The notes below the pieces were generated by a model that saw only the letters and a list, made by a program, of their open reading frames with translations, searched no databases and was not told the origin of the DNA. DNA of 64,000 nt. It comes from Virgibacillus necropolis (GTDB taxonomy: Bacteria > Bacillota > Bacilli > Bacillales > Amphibacillaceae). Shown one piece after another: positions 1-9,820 of this stretch. The translations under genes were made by a program, and so were the position numbers. The number at the start of each line of letters is the position of its first letter. The first letter of the stretch is position 1. The stretch covers positions 310,001 through 374,000 of the forward strand of contig NZ_CP022437.1 of NCBI RefSeq assembly GCF_002224365.1. Reading direction: 5' to 3'.

Positions 1-1034
1 CAAAACGAGCTTTTCTCCACGGAAGAATCGACTTATCGCAAGCAGAAGCGGTTATGGATTTGATTCGAGCAAAAACGGATAAAGCTATGTCGGTTGCACT
101 AAAACAGATGGATGGAAGATTATCTGCATTAATTCAGCGTTTAAGACAAGAGTTATTAGAAACAGTTGCACATGTCGAAGTAAATATTGATTATCCTGAA
201 TATGATGATGTTGAAGAAATGTCACACGAGATGATGCGTGTAAAAACAAAAGAAGTTCATGACGAAATTGGGAAGCTGTTAGAGGTCGCTAAGCAAGGCA
301 AAATTTTGCGTGAAGGTCTAGCAACTGCAATTATTGGACGACCAAATGTAGGAAAGTCTTCGTTAATGAATACACTTGTTCAAGAAAATAAGGCAATTGT
401 AACGGAAGTTCCTGGAACAACACGTGATATTATCGAAGAATATGTCAATGTGCGCGGAGTACCTTTACGACTTGTCGATACTGCGGGAATTAGAGAAACT
501 GAAGATATTGTCGAAAAAATTGGTGTCGAACGCTCAAGAAAAGTGTTAAAAGAATCCGACCTTATTTTATTTGTTTTAAATAATAATGAAGAATTAACAT
601 TTGAAGACGAAAAATTATTTGAAGCTATAAAAGGCCTAGAATATATCGTAATTATTAATAAAACAGATTTACCTACGAAGCTGGATTTGGAAAGTGTTCA
701 AACGTTTTCTGAAGGAAAGTCAATTATAACGACATCCTTGATTGAAGAAGAAGGGGTAGATGAATTGGAAAAAGCAATTGCCCAAACTTTCTTCACCAGT
801 GAAATTGATAGCGGGGATTTAACTTATGTTTCAAATGTGAGACATATTCAGTTATTAAAGCAAGCAAAACAAGCTCTAGAAGACGCAGTCACCAGCTTAG
901 AAATAGCAATGCCACTTGATATTATCCAAATAGATGTAACAAGAACGTGGGAATTATTAGGTGAAATAATTGGAGATACTGCAAGTGACAGCCTGATTGA
1001 CCAGCTATTCTCACAATTTTGCTTAGGGAAATAA
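1..1034 (+). CDS. mnmE: tRNA modification GTPase MnmE (5'-truncated by the window)
   Basis: The frame is open from base 3, so the N-terminal part lies outside the window; 343 residues are visible of about 458 usual. MnmE works with MnmG to install cmnm5 on U34 of certain tRNAs. The visible part starts in the helical domain ([20 protein letters not shown]), followed by a complete G domain: GRPNVGKSS (G1), TTRD (G2), DTAG (G3) and NKTD (G4). The C-terminus FCLGK carries the family's catalytic cysteine. mnmG follows, as in other Bacillaceae, but 324 bases away with a repeat between them. Confidence 0.97.
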   Translation, partial: KRAFLHGRIDLSQAEAVMDLIRAKTDKAMSVALKQMDGRLSALIQRLRQELLETVAHVEVNIDYPEYDDVEEMSHEMMRVKTKEVHDEIGKLLEVAKQGKILREGLATAIIGRPNVGKSSLMNTLVQENKAIVTEVPGTTRDIIEEYVNVRGVPLRLVDTAGIRETEDIVEKIGVERSRKVLKESDLILFVLNNNEELTFEDEKLFEAIKGLEYIVIINKTDLPTKLDLESVQTFSEGKSIITTSLIEEEGVDELEKAIAQTFFTSEIDSGDLTYVSNVRHIQLLKQAKQALEDAVTSLEIAMPLDIIQIDVTRTWELLGEIIGDTASDSLIDQLFSQFCLGK

Positions 1035-1036
1035 AA

Positions 1037-1152
1037 AAGCGAAGGCGACTGTTCAGTGGCGTACAGATAGATGAGACTGTGAAGTACGGTGAACTTTCCG
1101 TACATTCATCAGGACCATCTATCTGCTAGCCACTAGGAGCCGCAGCTGGATC
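1037..1152. repeat. Intergenic repeat, family A copy 1
   Basis: It starts with AAAGCGAAGGCGACTG, ends with GCCGCAGCTGGATC and folds on itself. A long interrupted stem pairs AGTGGC and CAGATAGATG with CATCTATCTG and GCCACT, and an inner hairpin pairs GTACGG with CCGTAC. The first bases of a second copy (AAAAGTGAAGGCGACTG) follow at about 1157. Related ends recur at 13474-13507 and 14616-14736. No protein-coding capacity is evident. Probably a Bacillaceae-type palindromic intergenic repeat. Confidence 0.7.
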
Positions 1153-1226
1153 AAGAAAAGTGAAGGCGACTGTTTAGAAAAAGTTAGTAAAGTGTACTAT
1201 TTGAAAGAAACGTAGTTGATATATAC

Positions 1227-1270
1227 TGCGACGTAACTGAAAATCACGTTGCTGTTATGTCGCATTTTAT
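1227..1270 (+). terminator. Possible terminator between mnmE and mnmG
   Basis: TGCGACGTAAC pairs with GTTATGTCGCA (11 bp with one G-T pair) across a 16-base loop, followed by TTTT. The T run is short, so this may be a leader hairpin of mnmG instead. The rest of the 324-base gap holds the family A repeat and nothing else I can name. Confidence 0.4.
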
Positions 1271-1358
1271 ATCGAAAGTGAAATTAACATTTTGTTATTT
1301 ACTCTCGAAAAGGATTGGTAATAACCAAGTTTTTCTTAAATGAAAGGGATGAAAAGTT

Positions 1359-3245
1359 ATGGTATATGATGCAGGCCATTATGATGTTATTGTAATTGGA
1401 GCAGGTCATGCAGGAGTGGAAGCAGGAATTGCTGCAGCCGGAATGGGCGCAAAAACCTTAATGCTGACACTCAATTTAGATATGGTAGCCTTTATGCCGT
1501 GTAATCCATCTTTAGGTGGCCCAGCTAAGGGAATAGTTGTACGGGAAATTGATGCCTTAGGTGGTGTTATGGCAAAGGTCATTGACAAAACGCACATCCA
1601 AATGCGCATGTTAAATACAGGAAAAGGTCCAGCGGTACAGGCACTTCGGGCACAAGCTGACAAACCTTTATATATACGAGAAATGAAAAATATAATTGAA
1701 AATCAAGAAAACTTAACCTTAAGACAAGGAATGGTTGAAAAACTAATTGTGGAAGACGGTATTTGTAAAGGAGTTGTAACTGAAACAAAGGCTGCTTATC
1801 ACGCTGAAACTGTGATTATAACTACTGGTACATTTATGCGCGGAAAGGTGCTAATCGGTGATTTGGAATATGAGAGTGGTCCAAATAATCAACGTGTTTC
1901 TGTAAAACTTTCTGAGCACTTGGAAGAGCTTGGCTTTGAATTGACACGTTTCAAAACAGGTACACCACCACGTGTAAATAGCCATACCATTGATTATTCA
2001 AAAACAGAAATTCAGCCTGGTGACGATAAGCCACAAGCTTTTTCATATGAAACGACAGAATATATTACAGATCAGATTCCTTGTTGGCTAACGTATACAA
2101 ATGAATTTACCCACCAAGTTATTAACGATAATTTGAATTTATCTGCAATGTATTCAGGTATGAAGCGGGGAACTGGACCACGTTATTGTCCATCGATTGA
2201 AGATAAGATTGTTCGCTTTAATGATAAGCCACGTCATCAAATATTTTTAGAACCTGAGGGACGGAATACAGAAGAAGTATATGTGCAAGGTTTATCTACA
2301 TCACTACCAGAATACGTTCAACATGAGATGGTTAAAACAGTTCCAGGGCTTGAAAAGGCTGAAATCATGCGTGCTGGTTATGCGATTGAATATGACGCGG
2401 TAATACCTACGCAGCTATGGCCTACATTAGAAACAAAAAAAATTCCTGGACTTTATACTGCAGGACAAATCAATGGAACATCTGGATATGAAGAGGCAGC
2501 AGCACAAGGAATTATGGCTGGAATTAATGCAGCAGCAAAAGTATTAGGGCGCGACCCATTAATTCTAGACAGATCTCAAGCTTATATTGGTGTATTAATC
2601 GATGATCTGGTAACTAAGGGAACAAATGAACCCTATCGTTTATTAACTTCAAGAGCAGAATATCGTTTATTGTTGCGCCATGACAATGCTGATCTTCGCC
2701 TAACAGAAGTGGGGTATAACCTTGGATTAGTTTCAGATGAAAGATACAATAAGTTTTTGGAGAAAAATGCCTTAGTAGAAGAAGAAAAAAAACGTCTTGC
2801 TAAAATTACAATTAAACCAGAAGAGAATGTACAAGAACTTTTAAAGTCAGTTAATGCAACACCATTAAAAGAACCATTAAAAGCATTAGATTTATTGAAA
2901 CGACCTGAAATTTCGTATCAATTGATTGAACAAATGGTTCCATTTGAAAAAGAGTTACCACTTGAGGTAAAGGAACAAGTAGAGATCCAAATTCAATATG
3001 AAGGCTACATCAAAAAGGCTATTGATCAAGTCGATCGTATGCTGAAAATGGAAGATAAAAAGGTTCCCGAAAATATTGATTATGATGATATCAACGGTAT
3101 TGCAACAGAAGCACGTGAAAAATTGAAAAAAATACGTCCACTTTCAGTAGGGCAAGCATCAAGAATTTCTGGGGTTAACCCATCAGATGTGTCCATTCTG
3201 CTTGTATATATTGAACAAGGAAAAATTGCGCGAATAGCTAATTAA
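1359..3245 (+). CDS. mnmG: tRNA uridine-5-carboxymethylaminomethyl(34) synthesis enzyme MnmG
   Basis: FAD-dependent partner of MnmE in U34 tRNA modification, cytoplasmic. The 628-residue length is typical. An N-terminal dinucleotide-binding motif GAGHAGVEA lies at about residues 14-22. It is followed by the family signatures [29 protein letters not shown] and [18 protein letters not shown]. The C-terminal helical region ends in a basic [11 protein letters not shown] segment. The ATG is preceded by AAAGGGA at normal spacing. rsmG follows after 19 bases and is probably cotranscribed. Confidence 0.98.
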   Translation: MVYDAGHYDVIVIGAGHAGVEAGIAAAGMGAKTLMLTLNLDMVAFMPCNPSLGGPAKGIVVREIDALGGVMAKVIDKTHIQMRMLNTGKGPAVQALRAQADKPLYIREMKNIIENQENLTLRQGMVEKLIVEDGICKGVVTETKAAYHAETVIITTGTFMRGKVLIGDLEYESGPNNQRVSVKLSEHLEELGFELTRFKTGTPPRVNSHTIDYSKTEIQPGDDKPQAFSYETTEYITDQIPCWLTYTNEFTHQVINDNLNLSAMYSGMKRGTGPRYCPSIEDKIVRFNDKPRHQIFLEPEGRNTEEVYVQGLSTSLPEYVQHEMVKTVPGLEKAEIMRAGYAIEYDAVIPTQLWPTLETKKIPGLYTAGQINGTSGYEEAAAQGIMAGINAAAKVLGRDPLILDRSQAYIGVLIDDLVTKGTNEPYRLLTSRAEYRLLLRHDNADLRLTEVGYNLGLVSDERYNKFLEKNALVEEEKKRLAKITIKPEENVQELLKSVNATPLKEPLKALDLLKRPEISYQLIEQMVPFEKELPLEVKEQVEIQIQYEGYIKKAIDQVDRMLKMEDKKVPENIDYDDINGIATEAREKLKKIRPLSVGQASRISGVNPSDVSILLVYIEQGKIARIAN

Positions 3246-3264
3246 CTAGTTAGGAGAACCAATT

Positions 3265-3981
3265 ATGAACCCAGACTTATTTGTACGAGAACTTGAACAA
3301 AAAGGTATTAAACTAAACGATAGACAAATTGAACAGTTCAATATATACTTTCGCACCCTTGTGGAGTGGAATGAGAAAATGAACCTTACTGCTTTAACAG
3401 AACAATCAGATGTTTATTTAAAACATTTTTATGATTCTATAACTGCAGCGTTTTATTATGATCTTACAAAAGAAGTGCATATTTGTGATGTGGGAGCTGG
3501 TGCTGGGTTTCCAAGCATCCCACTAAAAATATGCTTTCCACATATAAATGTATCTATTGTCGATTCATTACAAAAACGAATCGCGTTTTTAAACCAATTA
3601 GCGACAAATTTAGACATAGATAATGTTGCGTTTTACCATGATCGGGCTGAAGACTTCGGAAAGAACGGCAAATTCAGAGAAAAATTTGATATCGTTACAG
3701 CGCGAGCAGTTGCACGAATGAGTGTTTTATCTGAACTTTGCTTACCATTAACAAAGAAAAACGGTATATTTATTGCAATGAAGGCTGCCCAAACTTCAGA
3801 GGAATTAAAGGATGCGGAAACTGCTGTTGAGGTATTAGGTGGCAAATTAAATACCGTCCATACCTTTTCACTACCTGAAGAAGGTAGCGAACGTTCGATT
3901 ATTATGATAGATAAGAAAAGAAAAACACCAAATAAATATCCAAGAAAAGCAGGGGTTCCAAATAAAAACCCCATTATGTAG
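3265..3981 (+). CDS. rsmG: 16S rRNA (guanine527-N7)-methyltransferase RsmG
   Basis: SAM-dependent methyltransferase that makes m7G527 in 16S rRNA (GidB family). It has 238 residues with the SAM-binding loop [16 protein letters not shown] near residue 75 and the N-terminal family motif [12 protein letters not shown]. The ribosome binding site TTAGGAG precedes the ATG. It sits directly after mnmG and before noc, the standard Bacillus arrangement. The tail is basic ([14 protein letters not shown]), as in homologues. Confidence 0.97.
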   Translation: MNPDLFVRELEQKGIKLNDRQIEQFNIYFRTLVEWNEKMNLTALTEQSDVYLKHFYDSITAAFYYDLTKEVHICDVGAGAGFPSIPLKICFPHINVSIVDSLQKRIAFLNQLATNLDIDNVAFYHDRAEDFGKNGKFREKFDIVTARAVARMSVLSELCLPLTKKNGIFIAMKAAQTSEELKDAETAVEVLGGKLNTVHTFSLPEEGSERSIIMIDKKRKTPNKYPRKAGVPNKNPIM

Positions 3982-4057
3982 TCGTTCGACAAATATATTT
4001 TTTCTAATAGGTACCTTTTCGTCTTAAATATGGTAAAATAAGAGCAGAGTATGAAGC

Positions 4058-4087
4058 ACGCAGCGGTTTTAACTGCAGCGTTTTTCT
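4058..4087 (+). terminator. Rho-independent terminator after rsmG
   Basis: A hairpin pairs ACGCAGCGG with CTGCAGCGT (one internal A-A mismatch) and is followed by TTTTTC. It fits the end of the mnmE-mnmG-rsmG transcript. Confidence 0.65.
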
Positions 4088-4145
4088 TGTTTCCTAAGAA
4101 ACTATTACTATCTTTTTACATATAAAATCTAGAAGATTAGTAAAT

Positions 4146-4161
4146 TGTTTCACGTGGAACA
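4146..4161. promoter_or_regulatory. parS: parS centromere site
   Basis: TGTTTCACGTGGAACA is exactly the reverse complement of the canonical Bacillus parS sequence TGTTCCACGTGAAACA. It is where Spo0J (ParB) loads and nucleates spreading. It lies 68 bases upstream of noc and about 1 kb from soj-spo0J, where parS is expected. Confidence 0.93.
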
Positions 4162-4229
4162 ATTTACTAATACATTGATATAAAAGGTTTTCTACTAACA
4201 AGTTTTATGAATAAAGGTGGTGTCTGATA

Positions 4230-5084
4230 ATGGTACGTCCTTTCAACCGAATTTTCGGGTTAGGAGATAAATCAGATTCTGAATCAGAAGAAGTCTATCG
4301 TCCTAATGAAATAATTCAGCTCGCTGTAACGAAAATTAAACCGAATCGCTTTCAACCAAGATCCATATTTAGTGAAGAAAAAATATCCGAACTAGCGCAG
4401 ACGATTAAAACACATGGAATGATTCAACCAATTGTAGTTCGTAAGCTAGAAGAGGATGACTATGAACTAATTGCTGGAGAACGTAGATGGCGAGCGGTAC
4501 AAACGTTGGGCTGGGAAAATGCCCCTGTAATTATACAAGAAATGACCGATACAGAGACTGCATCTGTGGCATTAATTGAAAACCTTCAACGAGAAGAATT
4601 AACAGTTATTGAAGAAGCACGTGCTTATGCAAGACTTATAGAGCTACATTCGATTACACAGGAAGCTCTTGCGCAACGTTTAGGGAAGAACCAATCAACA
4701 ATTGCTAATAAACTTCGATTGCTAAAGTTAGATGACGCTGTTCAGCAAGCCTTATTAAATAAGGCTATTACAGAACGTCATGCTAGAGCTTTGATTAAAT
4801 TAAAGGATCAAGATAAGCAATCAAAGCTTTTACATGAAATAATTGAACATGATCTTAACGTAAAACAAACAGAAGAGCGAATAGAAAAGATGGCAAATAA
4901 AAAAGATGAGCCGAAGAAGAAAAAGCCTAAATTGAAAGGCGTTAATAAAGATATGCGTATTGCGGTGAATACCATTAGACAATCGTTAACAATGGTTACA
5001 GACACTGGAATAGATGTGGAAACAGATGAGAAAGATTTAGATGATTATTATCAATTCACAATTAAAATTCCAAAAAATAAATAA
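4230..5084 (+). CDS. noc: Nucleoid occlusion protein Noc
   Basis: ParB-family CTPase that binds Noc-binding sites and the membrane to block FtsZ assembly over the nucleoid. It has 284 residues. The N-terminus [14 protein letters not shown] resembles the amphipathic membrane-targeting segment of B. subtilis Noc. The ParB N-domain motif GERRWRAVQ and [14 protein letters not shown] follow, then the helix-turn-helix region [18 protein letters not shown]. Noc is told from Spo0J by the N-terminus and by gene order (noc before soj-spo0J). The ribosome binding site is AAAGGTGGTG. Candidate binding sites are at 18005 and 42482. Confidence 0.96.
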   Translation: MVRPFNRIFGLGDKSDSESEEVYRPNEIIQLAVTKIKPNRFQPRSIFSEEKISELAQTIKTHGMIQPIVVRKLEEDDYELIAGERRWRAVQTLGWENAPVIIQEMTDTETASVALIENLQREELTVIEEARAYARLIELHSITQEALAQRLGKNQSTIANKLRLLKLDDAVQQALLNKAITERHARALIKLKDQDKQSKLLHEIIEHDLNVKQTEERIEKMANKKDEPKKKKPKLKGVNKDMRIAVNTIRQSLTMVTDTGIDVETDEKDLDDYYQFTIKIPKNK

Positions 5085-5112
5085 TAATAGTCATTCATAT
5101 AGTTTATATTTG

Positions 5113-5145
5113 CCCATCTTTTTTTATAGATAGATGGGTTTTTTC
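5113..5145 (+). terminator. Terminator after noc
   Basis: CCCATCT pairs with AGATGGG and is followed by TTTTTT. It separates noc from soj, which lies about 160 bases further on and so probably has its own promoter. Confidence 0.6.
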
Positions 5146-5300
5146 AGCAGTTAAGTTACCATCGTCGAAAACATATTCAGCTATAATTTATCTTATTTCC
5201 CCATCATAAATTACGTTTTTCTTACAATATAGGACATTTTTCATTTTTTTTATTAAATAATGATAGAATATAAAACATAGAATGATAGGTAGGTGACAAC

Positions 5301-6074
5301 ATGGGTAAAATAATCGCCATGGCAAATCAAAAGGGTGGCGTAGGAAAGACAACTTCAGCCGTCAATTTGAGTGCATGTCTTGCATACTTAGATAAAAAAG
5401 TATTACTCGTAGACATTGACCCACAAGGTAATGCAACAAGCGGAGTAGGGGTTAATAAGGCAGATGTAAATCAATGTATCTATAATGTGTTGGTTGAAGA
5501 TGTACCAGTTAAGGAAGTTATAACACAATCAAGTGTTTCGAATCTTGACATTATCCCTGCTACTATTCAGTTAGCAGGAGCAGAAATTGAACTTGTGCCA
5601 ACCATATCTAGAGAGATTCGTCTCAAAAAATCATTAGAAATGGCAAAAGAACACTATGATTATATAATCATTGACTGTCCACCATCATTGGGGTTATTAA
5701 CCATTAATGCTTTAACTTCTTCTGATACCGTTTTGATCCCGGTCCAATGTGAATACTATGCGTTGGAGGGATTAAGTCAGCTTCTAAATACCATTCGGTT
5801 AGTTCAAAAACATTTAAATAAAGATTTAATGATAGAAGGCGTATTACTTACCATGCTTGATGCACGTACAAATCTTGGTATACAAGTAATAGAAGAAGTG
5901 AAAAAATACTTTCAAGATAAAGTTTATAATTCAATTATTCCAAGAAATGTTCGTTTAGGTGAGGCACCGAGCCATGGTCAACCGATTATCACATATGATC
6001 CGAAATCAAGGGGTGCAGAAGTTTATCTTGAATTAGCGAAGGAAGTGATGGCTAGTGGTGAAAGGGTTGGGTAA
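5301..6074 (+). CDS. soj: Chromosome partitioning ATPase Soj/ParA
   Basis: ParA-type Walker ATPase that works with Spo0J and parS in chromosome segregation and controls DnaA at oriC. The deviant Walker A motif KGGVGKTT is at residues 11-18. The Walker B strand YDYIIIDCPPSLG and the ParA signature VDIDPQGNATSGVG are present. It has 257 residues, full length. The start ATG follows AGGTAGGTGACAAC. Its 3' end overlaps spo0J by 20 bases, so the two are translationally coupled. Confidence 0.97.
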   Translation: MGKIIAMANQKGGVGKTTSAVNLSACLAYLDKKVLLVDIDPQGNATSGVGVNKADVNQCIYNVLVEDVPVKEVITQSSVSNLDIIPATIQLAGAEIELVPTISREIRLKKSLEMAKEHYDYIIIDCPPSLGLLTINALTSSDTVLIPVQCEYYALEGLSQLLNTIRLVQKHLNKDLMIEGVLLTMLDARTNLGIQVIEEVKKYFQDKVYNSIIPRNVRLGEAPSHGQPIITYDPKSRGAEVYLELAKEVMASGERVG

Positions 6075-6888
6075 AGGCATTAATGCACTTTTTCCAGAAA
6101 TTGATGAAAAAGAAGAAACTGTTCAAGATCTAGCGATAAAAGATTGTAGACCAAATCCTTATCAACCTAGAAAAACATTTCATGCAGATGCCATTGAGGA
6201 ATTAAAGGATTCAATTCTTGAGTACGGTATTATCCAGCCATTAATTGCCCGTAAAAGCATTAAGGGCTATGAGATAGTGGTTGGCGAAAGACGTTTCCGG
6301 GCAGCAAAGGAAGCGGGTCTAGATAAAGTCCCAGTTGTTGTAAAAGATTTGACAGATGAGAAAATGATGGAGATTGCCCTTTTGGAAAACCTGCAACGAG
6401 AAGATTTAACACCAATTGAAGAAGCGCAGGCATATTCAAATCTAATAAAAGAATTAAAGATCACACAGGATGAGTTATCAAAGAGACTTGGTAAAAGCAG
6501 ATCACATATAGCAAATTTAGTGCGATTGCTTTCACTACCAGAACAAATTATTGCCTATATTAATAATGGGGAACTCTCCATGGGACACGGCCGTGCGTTG
6601 TTAGGTATTAAAAATAAAGATCACTTAATCCCCTTTGTGAAAAAAATTCTTAAAGAAAAATTAAATGTTCGCCAAGTAGAACAAATGATTATCGAAATGA
6701 ATAAAAAACCGATAAAAAAGAAAGCGAAGCCAAAGATGGATATTTTTCTTCAGGAAAGGGAGTCCATCTTAAGAGATCGGTTAGGCACATCTGTTACCAT
6801 CCAACGTGGAAAGCGAAAAGGGAAAATTGAAATTGAATTTTTCTCAAATGATGATTTAGATCGTATCATTGAATCATTAGATTCATAA
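6055..6888 (+). CDS. spo0J: Chromosome partitioning protein Spo0J/ParB
   Basis: CTP-dependent ParB clamp that loads at parS and recruits SMC; in Bacillus it also affects sporulation entry. It has 277 residues starting at GTG (a second GTG is the next codon). The N-terminus KGLGKGINALFPE matches the Soj-stimulating segment of B. subtilis Spo0J. The CTP-binding motif GERRFRAA, ENLQREDLTPIEEA and the parS-binding helix-turn-helix RLGKSRSHIANLVRLL follow, then a dimerisation domain ending EIEFFSNDDLDRI. Two exact parS sites lie at 4146 and 7862. Confidence 0.97.
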   Translation: MVKGLGKGINALFPEIDEKEETVQDLAIKDCRPNPYQPRKTFHADAIEELKDSILEYGIIQPLIARKSIKGYEIVVGERRFRAAKEAGLDKVPVVVKDLTDEKMMEIALLENLQREDLTPIEEAQAYSNLIKELKITQDELSKRLGKSRSHIANLVRLLSLPEQIIAYINNGELSMGHGRALLGIKNKDHLIPFVKKILKEKLNVRQVEQMIIEMNKKPIKKKAKPKMDIFLQERESILRDRLGTSVTIQRGKRKGKIEIEFFSNDDLDRIIESLDS

Positions 6889-6942
6889 AGTGAACTTCAT
6901 TCAATGGGGTTTCACTGATGAACTGAGTTAGATAGTACGTGA

Positions 6943-6989
6943 GACTGACATTTATAATTAGCATAAATAGCTAATGTCAGTCTTTTTTT
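6943..6989 (+). terminator. Terminator after spo0J
   Basis: A 10-bp perfect stem (GACTGACATT with AATGTCAGTC) is followed by an uninterrupted T run. It ends the soj-spo0J transcript. Confidence 0.85.
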
Positions 6990-7040
6990 GCACCTAGGAT
7001 TGGATAAATGCGTAATTTACAGATGAGGGGGGAATGCTGG

Positions 7041-8201
7041 ATGATATACTTTGACCAGGCTGCTTCTTCCTTTCCTAAACCGCCAAGTGTTGCCGAAGCA
7101 ATGGCACATACTGTTAACTCGATTGGGGCTAATCCGGGCAGGGGAGGACATGTCCTAGCAAGACAAGCTTCTGAGATTATCACTAATACACGAATTAAAA
7201 TAGCTGAACTTTTCGGTTGTAGTGATCCCAAAAAGGTTATTTTTCACCAAAATGCTACTATTGGTTTGAATCAAGCCATTAAGGGACTGAGATGGCATAA
7301 AAATGATCATGTGATTGCTTCAGCTTATGAACACAATTCCATTAGGAGACCACTGGAGTATATAAAAGAACGTTATGGTGTAAAAGTTACCTATGTAGAT
7401 TGTCCAGATGAAGAAACGGATGAATCATTTGTTTCAGCTGTCGAACATGCTATTGACTCAAATACCAGATTAATAGCAATGACACATGCATCCAATGTTA
7501 CAGGGCGTATTATTCCAATTGATAAGATTATCGCTTTAGCTAAAAGAAACAGGATTTATACACTAATCGATGCATCTCAAACTGCTGGCCATATTCCCAT
7601 AGATATGAAGACACAGAAGATTGATATGTTAGTTTTTCCTGGACATAAGGGGATACTTGGACCTCAAGGAACAGGGGTATTGCTTGTGGAAGGCGAAGTT
7701 CATTTATATCCTATTCATCATGGTGGAACAGGTGCGTTTTCATCCTTGCCAAATCAGCCTAAACAATGGCCGGAATTTCTCGAAAGTGGTACATTAAACA
7801 CACCTGGAATAGCTGGTCTTTATGCAGCATTAATTGATTATGAGAGTAGAAAAAAAGAAATTGTTCCACGTGAAACAATATTAGCAAATATGCTCCAAAA
7901 AAGCTTAGAAGCAATAGAAGGAGTAATTTGTTATGGGCCTGAGTATGACATACTTCGCATGCCTATGGTGGCCTTTAATGTTGAAAATGTTCCTTCACAG
8001 GAGGTGGGTGTAATTCTGGATTCCCATTATAATATAGCAGTTCGCGCAGGATTACATTGCAGTCCACTAACACACGAAATGTTACATACAACTGCACAAG
8101 GAATGGTGAGAGCAAGTTTAAGTATCTATAATACAGAAGACGAAATAAGAGAATTTATCTTAGCTATAAAAGAAATTGTAGCATCATATAAAGAACTATA
8201 A
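7041..8201 (+). CDS. Cysteine desulfurase-like class V aminotransferase
   Basis: PLP-dependent class V aminotransferase-fold protein of the cysteine desulfurase family. The start at 7041 is preferred: a strong GAGGGGGGA lies before it and homologues begin at IYFDQAASSFPKP. Visible signatures are NPGRGGHVLARQA, the PLP lysine in FPGHKGILGPQGTG, and RAGLHCSPLTHE with the probable sulfur-carrying cysteine. It has 386 residues, full length. The substrate is probably L-cysteine, by family. A parS site is embedded in its coding region at 7862. The biological partner is unknown. Confidence 0.88.
   Translation: MIYFDQAASSFPKPPSVAEAMAHTVNSIGANPGRGGHVLARQASEIITNTRIKIAELFGCSDPKKVIFHQNATIGLNQAIKGLRWHKNDHVIASAYEHNSIRRPLEYIKERYGVKVTYVDCPDEETDESFVSAVEHAIDSNTRLIAMTHASNVTGRIIPIDKIIALAKRNRIYTLIDASQTAGHIPIDMKTQKIDMLVFPGHKGILGPQGTGVLLVEGEVHLYPIHHGGTGAFSSLPNQPKQWPEFLESGTLNTPGIAGLYAALIDYESRKKEIVPRETILANMLQKSLEAIEGVICYGPEYDILRMPMVAFNVENVPSQEVGVILDSHYNIAVRAGLHCSPLTHEMLHTTAQGMVRASLSIYNTEDEIREFILAIKEIVASYKEL
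7862..7877. promoter_or_regulatory. parS: parS centromere site inside a coding region
   Basis: TGTTCCACGTGAAACA matches the Bacillus parS consensus at all 16 positions. It lies within the cysteine desulfurase-like gene, about 1 kb downstream of spo0J. parS sites within genes are normal in Bacillus. Confidence 0.95.
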
Positions 8202-8207
8202 GAAGAA

Positions 8208-8320
8208 GTTCAAAAAGTCACCAAATGAGAACCTCTACTAAGTTCGCCCACGTGCGGTGGGTGACATAGAAATCAACACATCGTGCATAAGTCAGAGGTA
8301 CTTGCAGCAACTTTTTGAAC
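8208..8320. repeat. Intergenic repeat, family B copy 1
   Basis: Bounded by inverted ends GTTCAAAAAGTCACCAAATG and CTTTTTGAAC. The middle holds a small hairpin (CCCAC with GTGGG). Further copies with the same ends are at 24634-24697 and 30417-30558. It is non-coding and MITE- or REP-like. Confidence 0.7.
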
Positions 8321-8361
8321 ACACACTATAATACGATATTTAGGTTATTGGGGATGGGGCA

Positions 8362-9066
8362 ATGGTTTTATATGGTACATTGGTCAACGGAGTTTGTATA
8401 ATTGCTGGCAGCTTACTTGGCTTATTTTTTACAAAAATACCAGAACGGTATAAAGAAACGGTCATGCATGGTATTGGGTTAGCGGTATTATTAATTGGAT
8501 TACAAATGGCTTTTACTACAGAGATAATTGTTGTTGTACTATTAAGCTTACTTACAGGGGCGATTATTGGAGAATTCATTCATGTGGAAGAGGGGTTAAA
8601 TCGGTTAGGTGCATGGATTGGGAGTAAGTTTACAACAAAAAATGAAAATTTTAGTGTAGCTCAAGGATTTGTTACTGCTTCACTTATTTTTGTGATTGGT
8701 GCCATGTCTGTGATTGGCGCCTTGGACAGTGGTATACGCGGAGACCACGAAATATTAATTACAAAAGGGATTATTGATGGGTTTGTAGCACTTGTTTTAA
8801 CTACAACACTTGGATTTGGAGTAGTTTTTTCTGTAGTTCCAGTTATCCTTTATCAAGGGTCCATAGCACTTTTAGCCACGCAAATTACTAAATGGTTGCC
8901 AGAAAGTTTTTTGAATGGATTCATTGTAGAATTAACAGGGGTCGGTGGTTTACTTATTGTTGCCATCGGGTTAAATTTATTGAAAATAACTAAAATCCGC
9001 ATTGGTAACTTATTACCATCACTTGCAACTGTTATTATAATTTATTATCTATATCAACTTATTTAG
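8362..9066 (+). CDS. DUF554 family membrane protein
   Basis: 234 residues, almost entirely hydrophobic, with about seven membrane segments. The N-terminal motif MVLYGTLVNGVCIIAGSLLGLFF and FVIGAMSVIGALDSGIRGDHEILITKGIIDG are typical of the DUF554 family (YdfK/YqgA type). The molecular function is not known; the family is thought to transport something. GGGGATGGGG precedes the ATG. It ends at a shared bidirectional terminator and faces yyaC. Confidence 0.88.
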   Translation: MVLYGTLVNGVCIIAGSLLGLFFTKIPERYKETVMHGIGLAVLLIGLQMAFTTEIIVVVLLSLLTGAIIGEFIHVEEGLNRLGAWIGSKFTTKNENFSVAQGFVTASLIFVIGAMSVIGALDSGIRGDHEILITKGIIDGFVALVLTTTLGFGVVFSVVPVILYQGSIALLATQITKWLPESFLNGFIVELTGVGGLLIVAIGLNLLKITKIRIGNLLPSLATVIIIYYLYQLI

Positions 9067-9068
9067 AA

Positions 9069-9109
9069 AAAAGACTTCTACTAAATTGGCTTAGTAGAAG
9101 TCTTTTTTT
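9069..9109. terminator. Bidirectional terminator between DUF554 gene and yyaC
   Basis: A 13-bp perfect stem (AGACTTCTACTAA with its complement) has A-rich and T-rich flanks, so it can act on both strands. It overlaps the last codons of yyaC. Confidence 0.9.
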
Positions 9110-9731
9110 CTAAACTTTCCTGATTAGTAGGAGGCATGACAATAGATGGTGAAGGGATACTTTGTTTTAGCTGGTTATCTATCATTATTAATAGATTAGC
9201 TAATTGTTTTGCCATATCTAGTACAATGGATAATCGCGTATTTTGTAAAATTGAAAATTCCATAAATCCGCTAATGTTAACAACACCAGTAAGATGGATG
9301 TCGCCAATTTGAGGGAGAGGTTTATTTAAAGCAGCACCAGGTTTTAAGGGTCCCTTTCCTAATATTATGTTTCCAACTGACGTTGATTTGCCTAGGCAAG
9401 CGTCAATTGCAATTATGTAGGGATTGCGATGCTGGTTATGGATTAACTTTATATAGTCTTTGAGGTTAGTTGCATGAACAGGATCGTGAATCGTCCCATA
9501 AACAGCTAAATGTTTGGGTTTATGGTCATGTAGAAAGGTTCCAGTTAATGGACCAAGTGAATCTCCAGTGGATCGATCTGTTCCTATACAAACTACAACA
9601 TATTCTCTAGGAATAGTTGGAAGCCAAGAAATAATTTTTTCGCTCATAAGATTTGTAATCAATGAATCTGTGTACAGTAATCGCATATTTTCTCGTTCAT
9701 TTTCTATAACAAATTGTCTTTTTAGATTCAT
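9081..9731 (-). CDS. yyaC: Spore protease-like protein YyaC (DUF1256)
   Basis: Member of the YyaC/DUF1256 family, related to the GPR spore protease fold and found only in endospore formers. Motifs include VVCIGTDRSTGDSLGPLTG, VYGTIHDPVHATNL and IAIDACLGKSTSVG, which carry likely active-site aspartates. It has 216 residues including a 20-residue polar tail. The start ATG is preceded by GGAGG. It is the best evidence in the window that the organism sporulates. Confidence 0.93.
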   Translation of the reverse strand: MNLKRQFVIENERENMRLLYTDSLITNLMSEKIISWLPTIPREYVVVCIGTDRSTGDSLGPLTGTFLHDHKPKHLAVYGTIHDPVHATNLKDYIKLIHNQHRNPYIIAIDACLGKSTSVGNIILGKGPLKPGAALNKPLPQIGDIHLTGVVNISGFMEFSILQNTRLSIVLDMAKQLANLLIMIDNQLKQSIPSPSIVMPPTNQESLEKKTSTKPI

Positions 9732-9820
9732 AGCTTTTCCTCCACAAACATATTGGTAATAGTATACGACTTAAAAAAGGTAACTATACATCGATTTTGT
9801 TATTAATTGGAGGAAAGCAA

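Noticed and set aside
848-1105. Minus-strand open frame over the end of mnmE
   Set aside because: It lies on the complement of a certain gene and has no ribosome binding site or recognisable domain.
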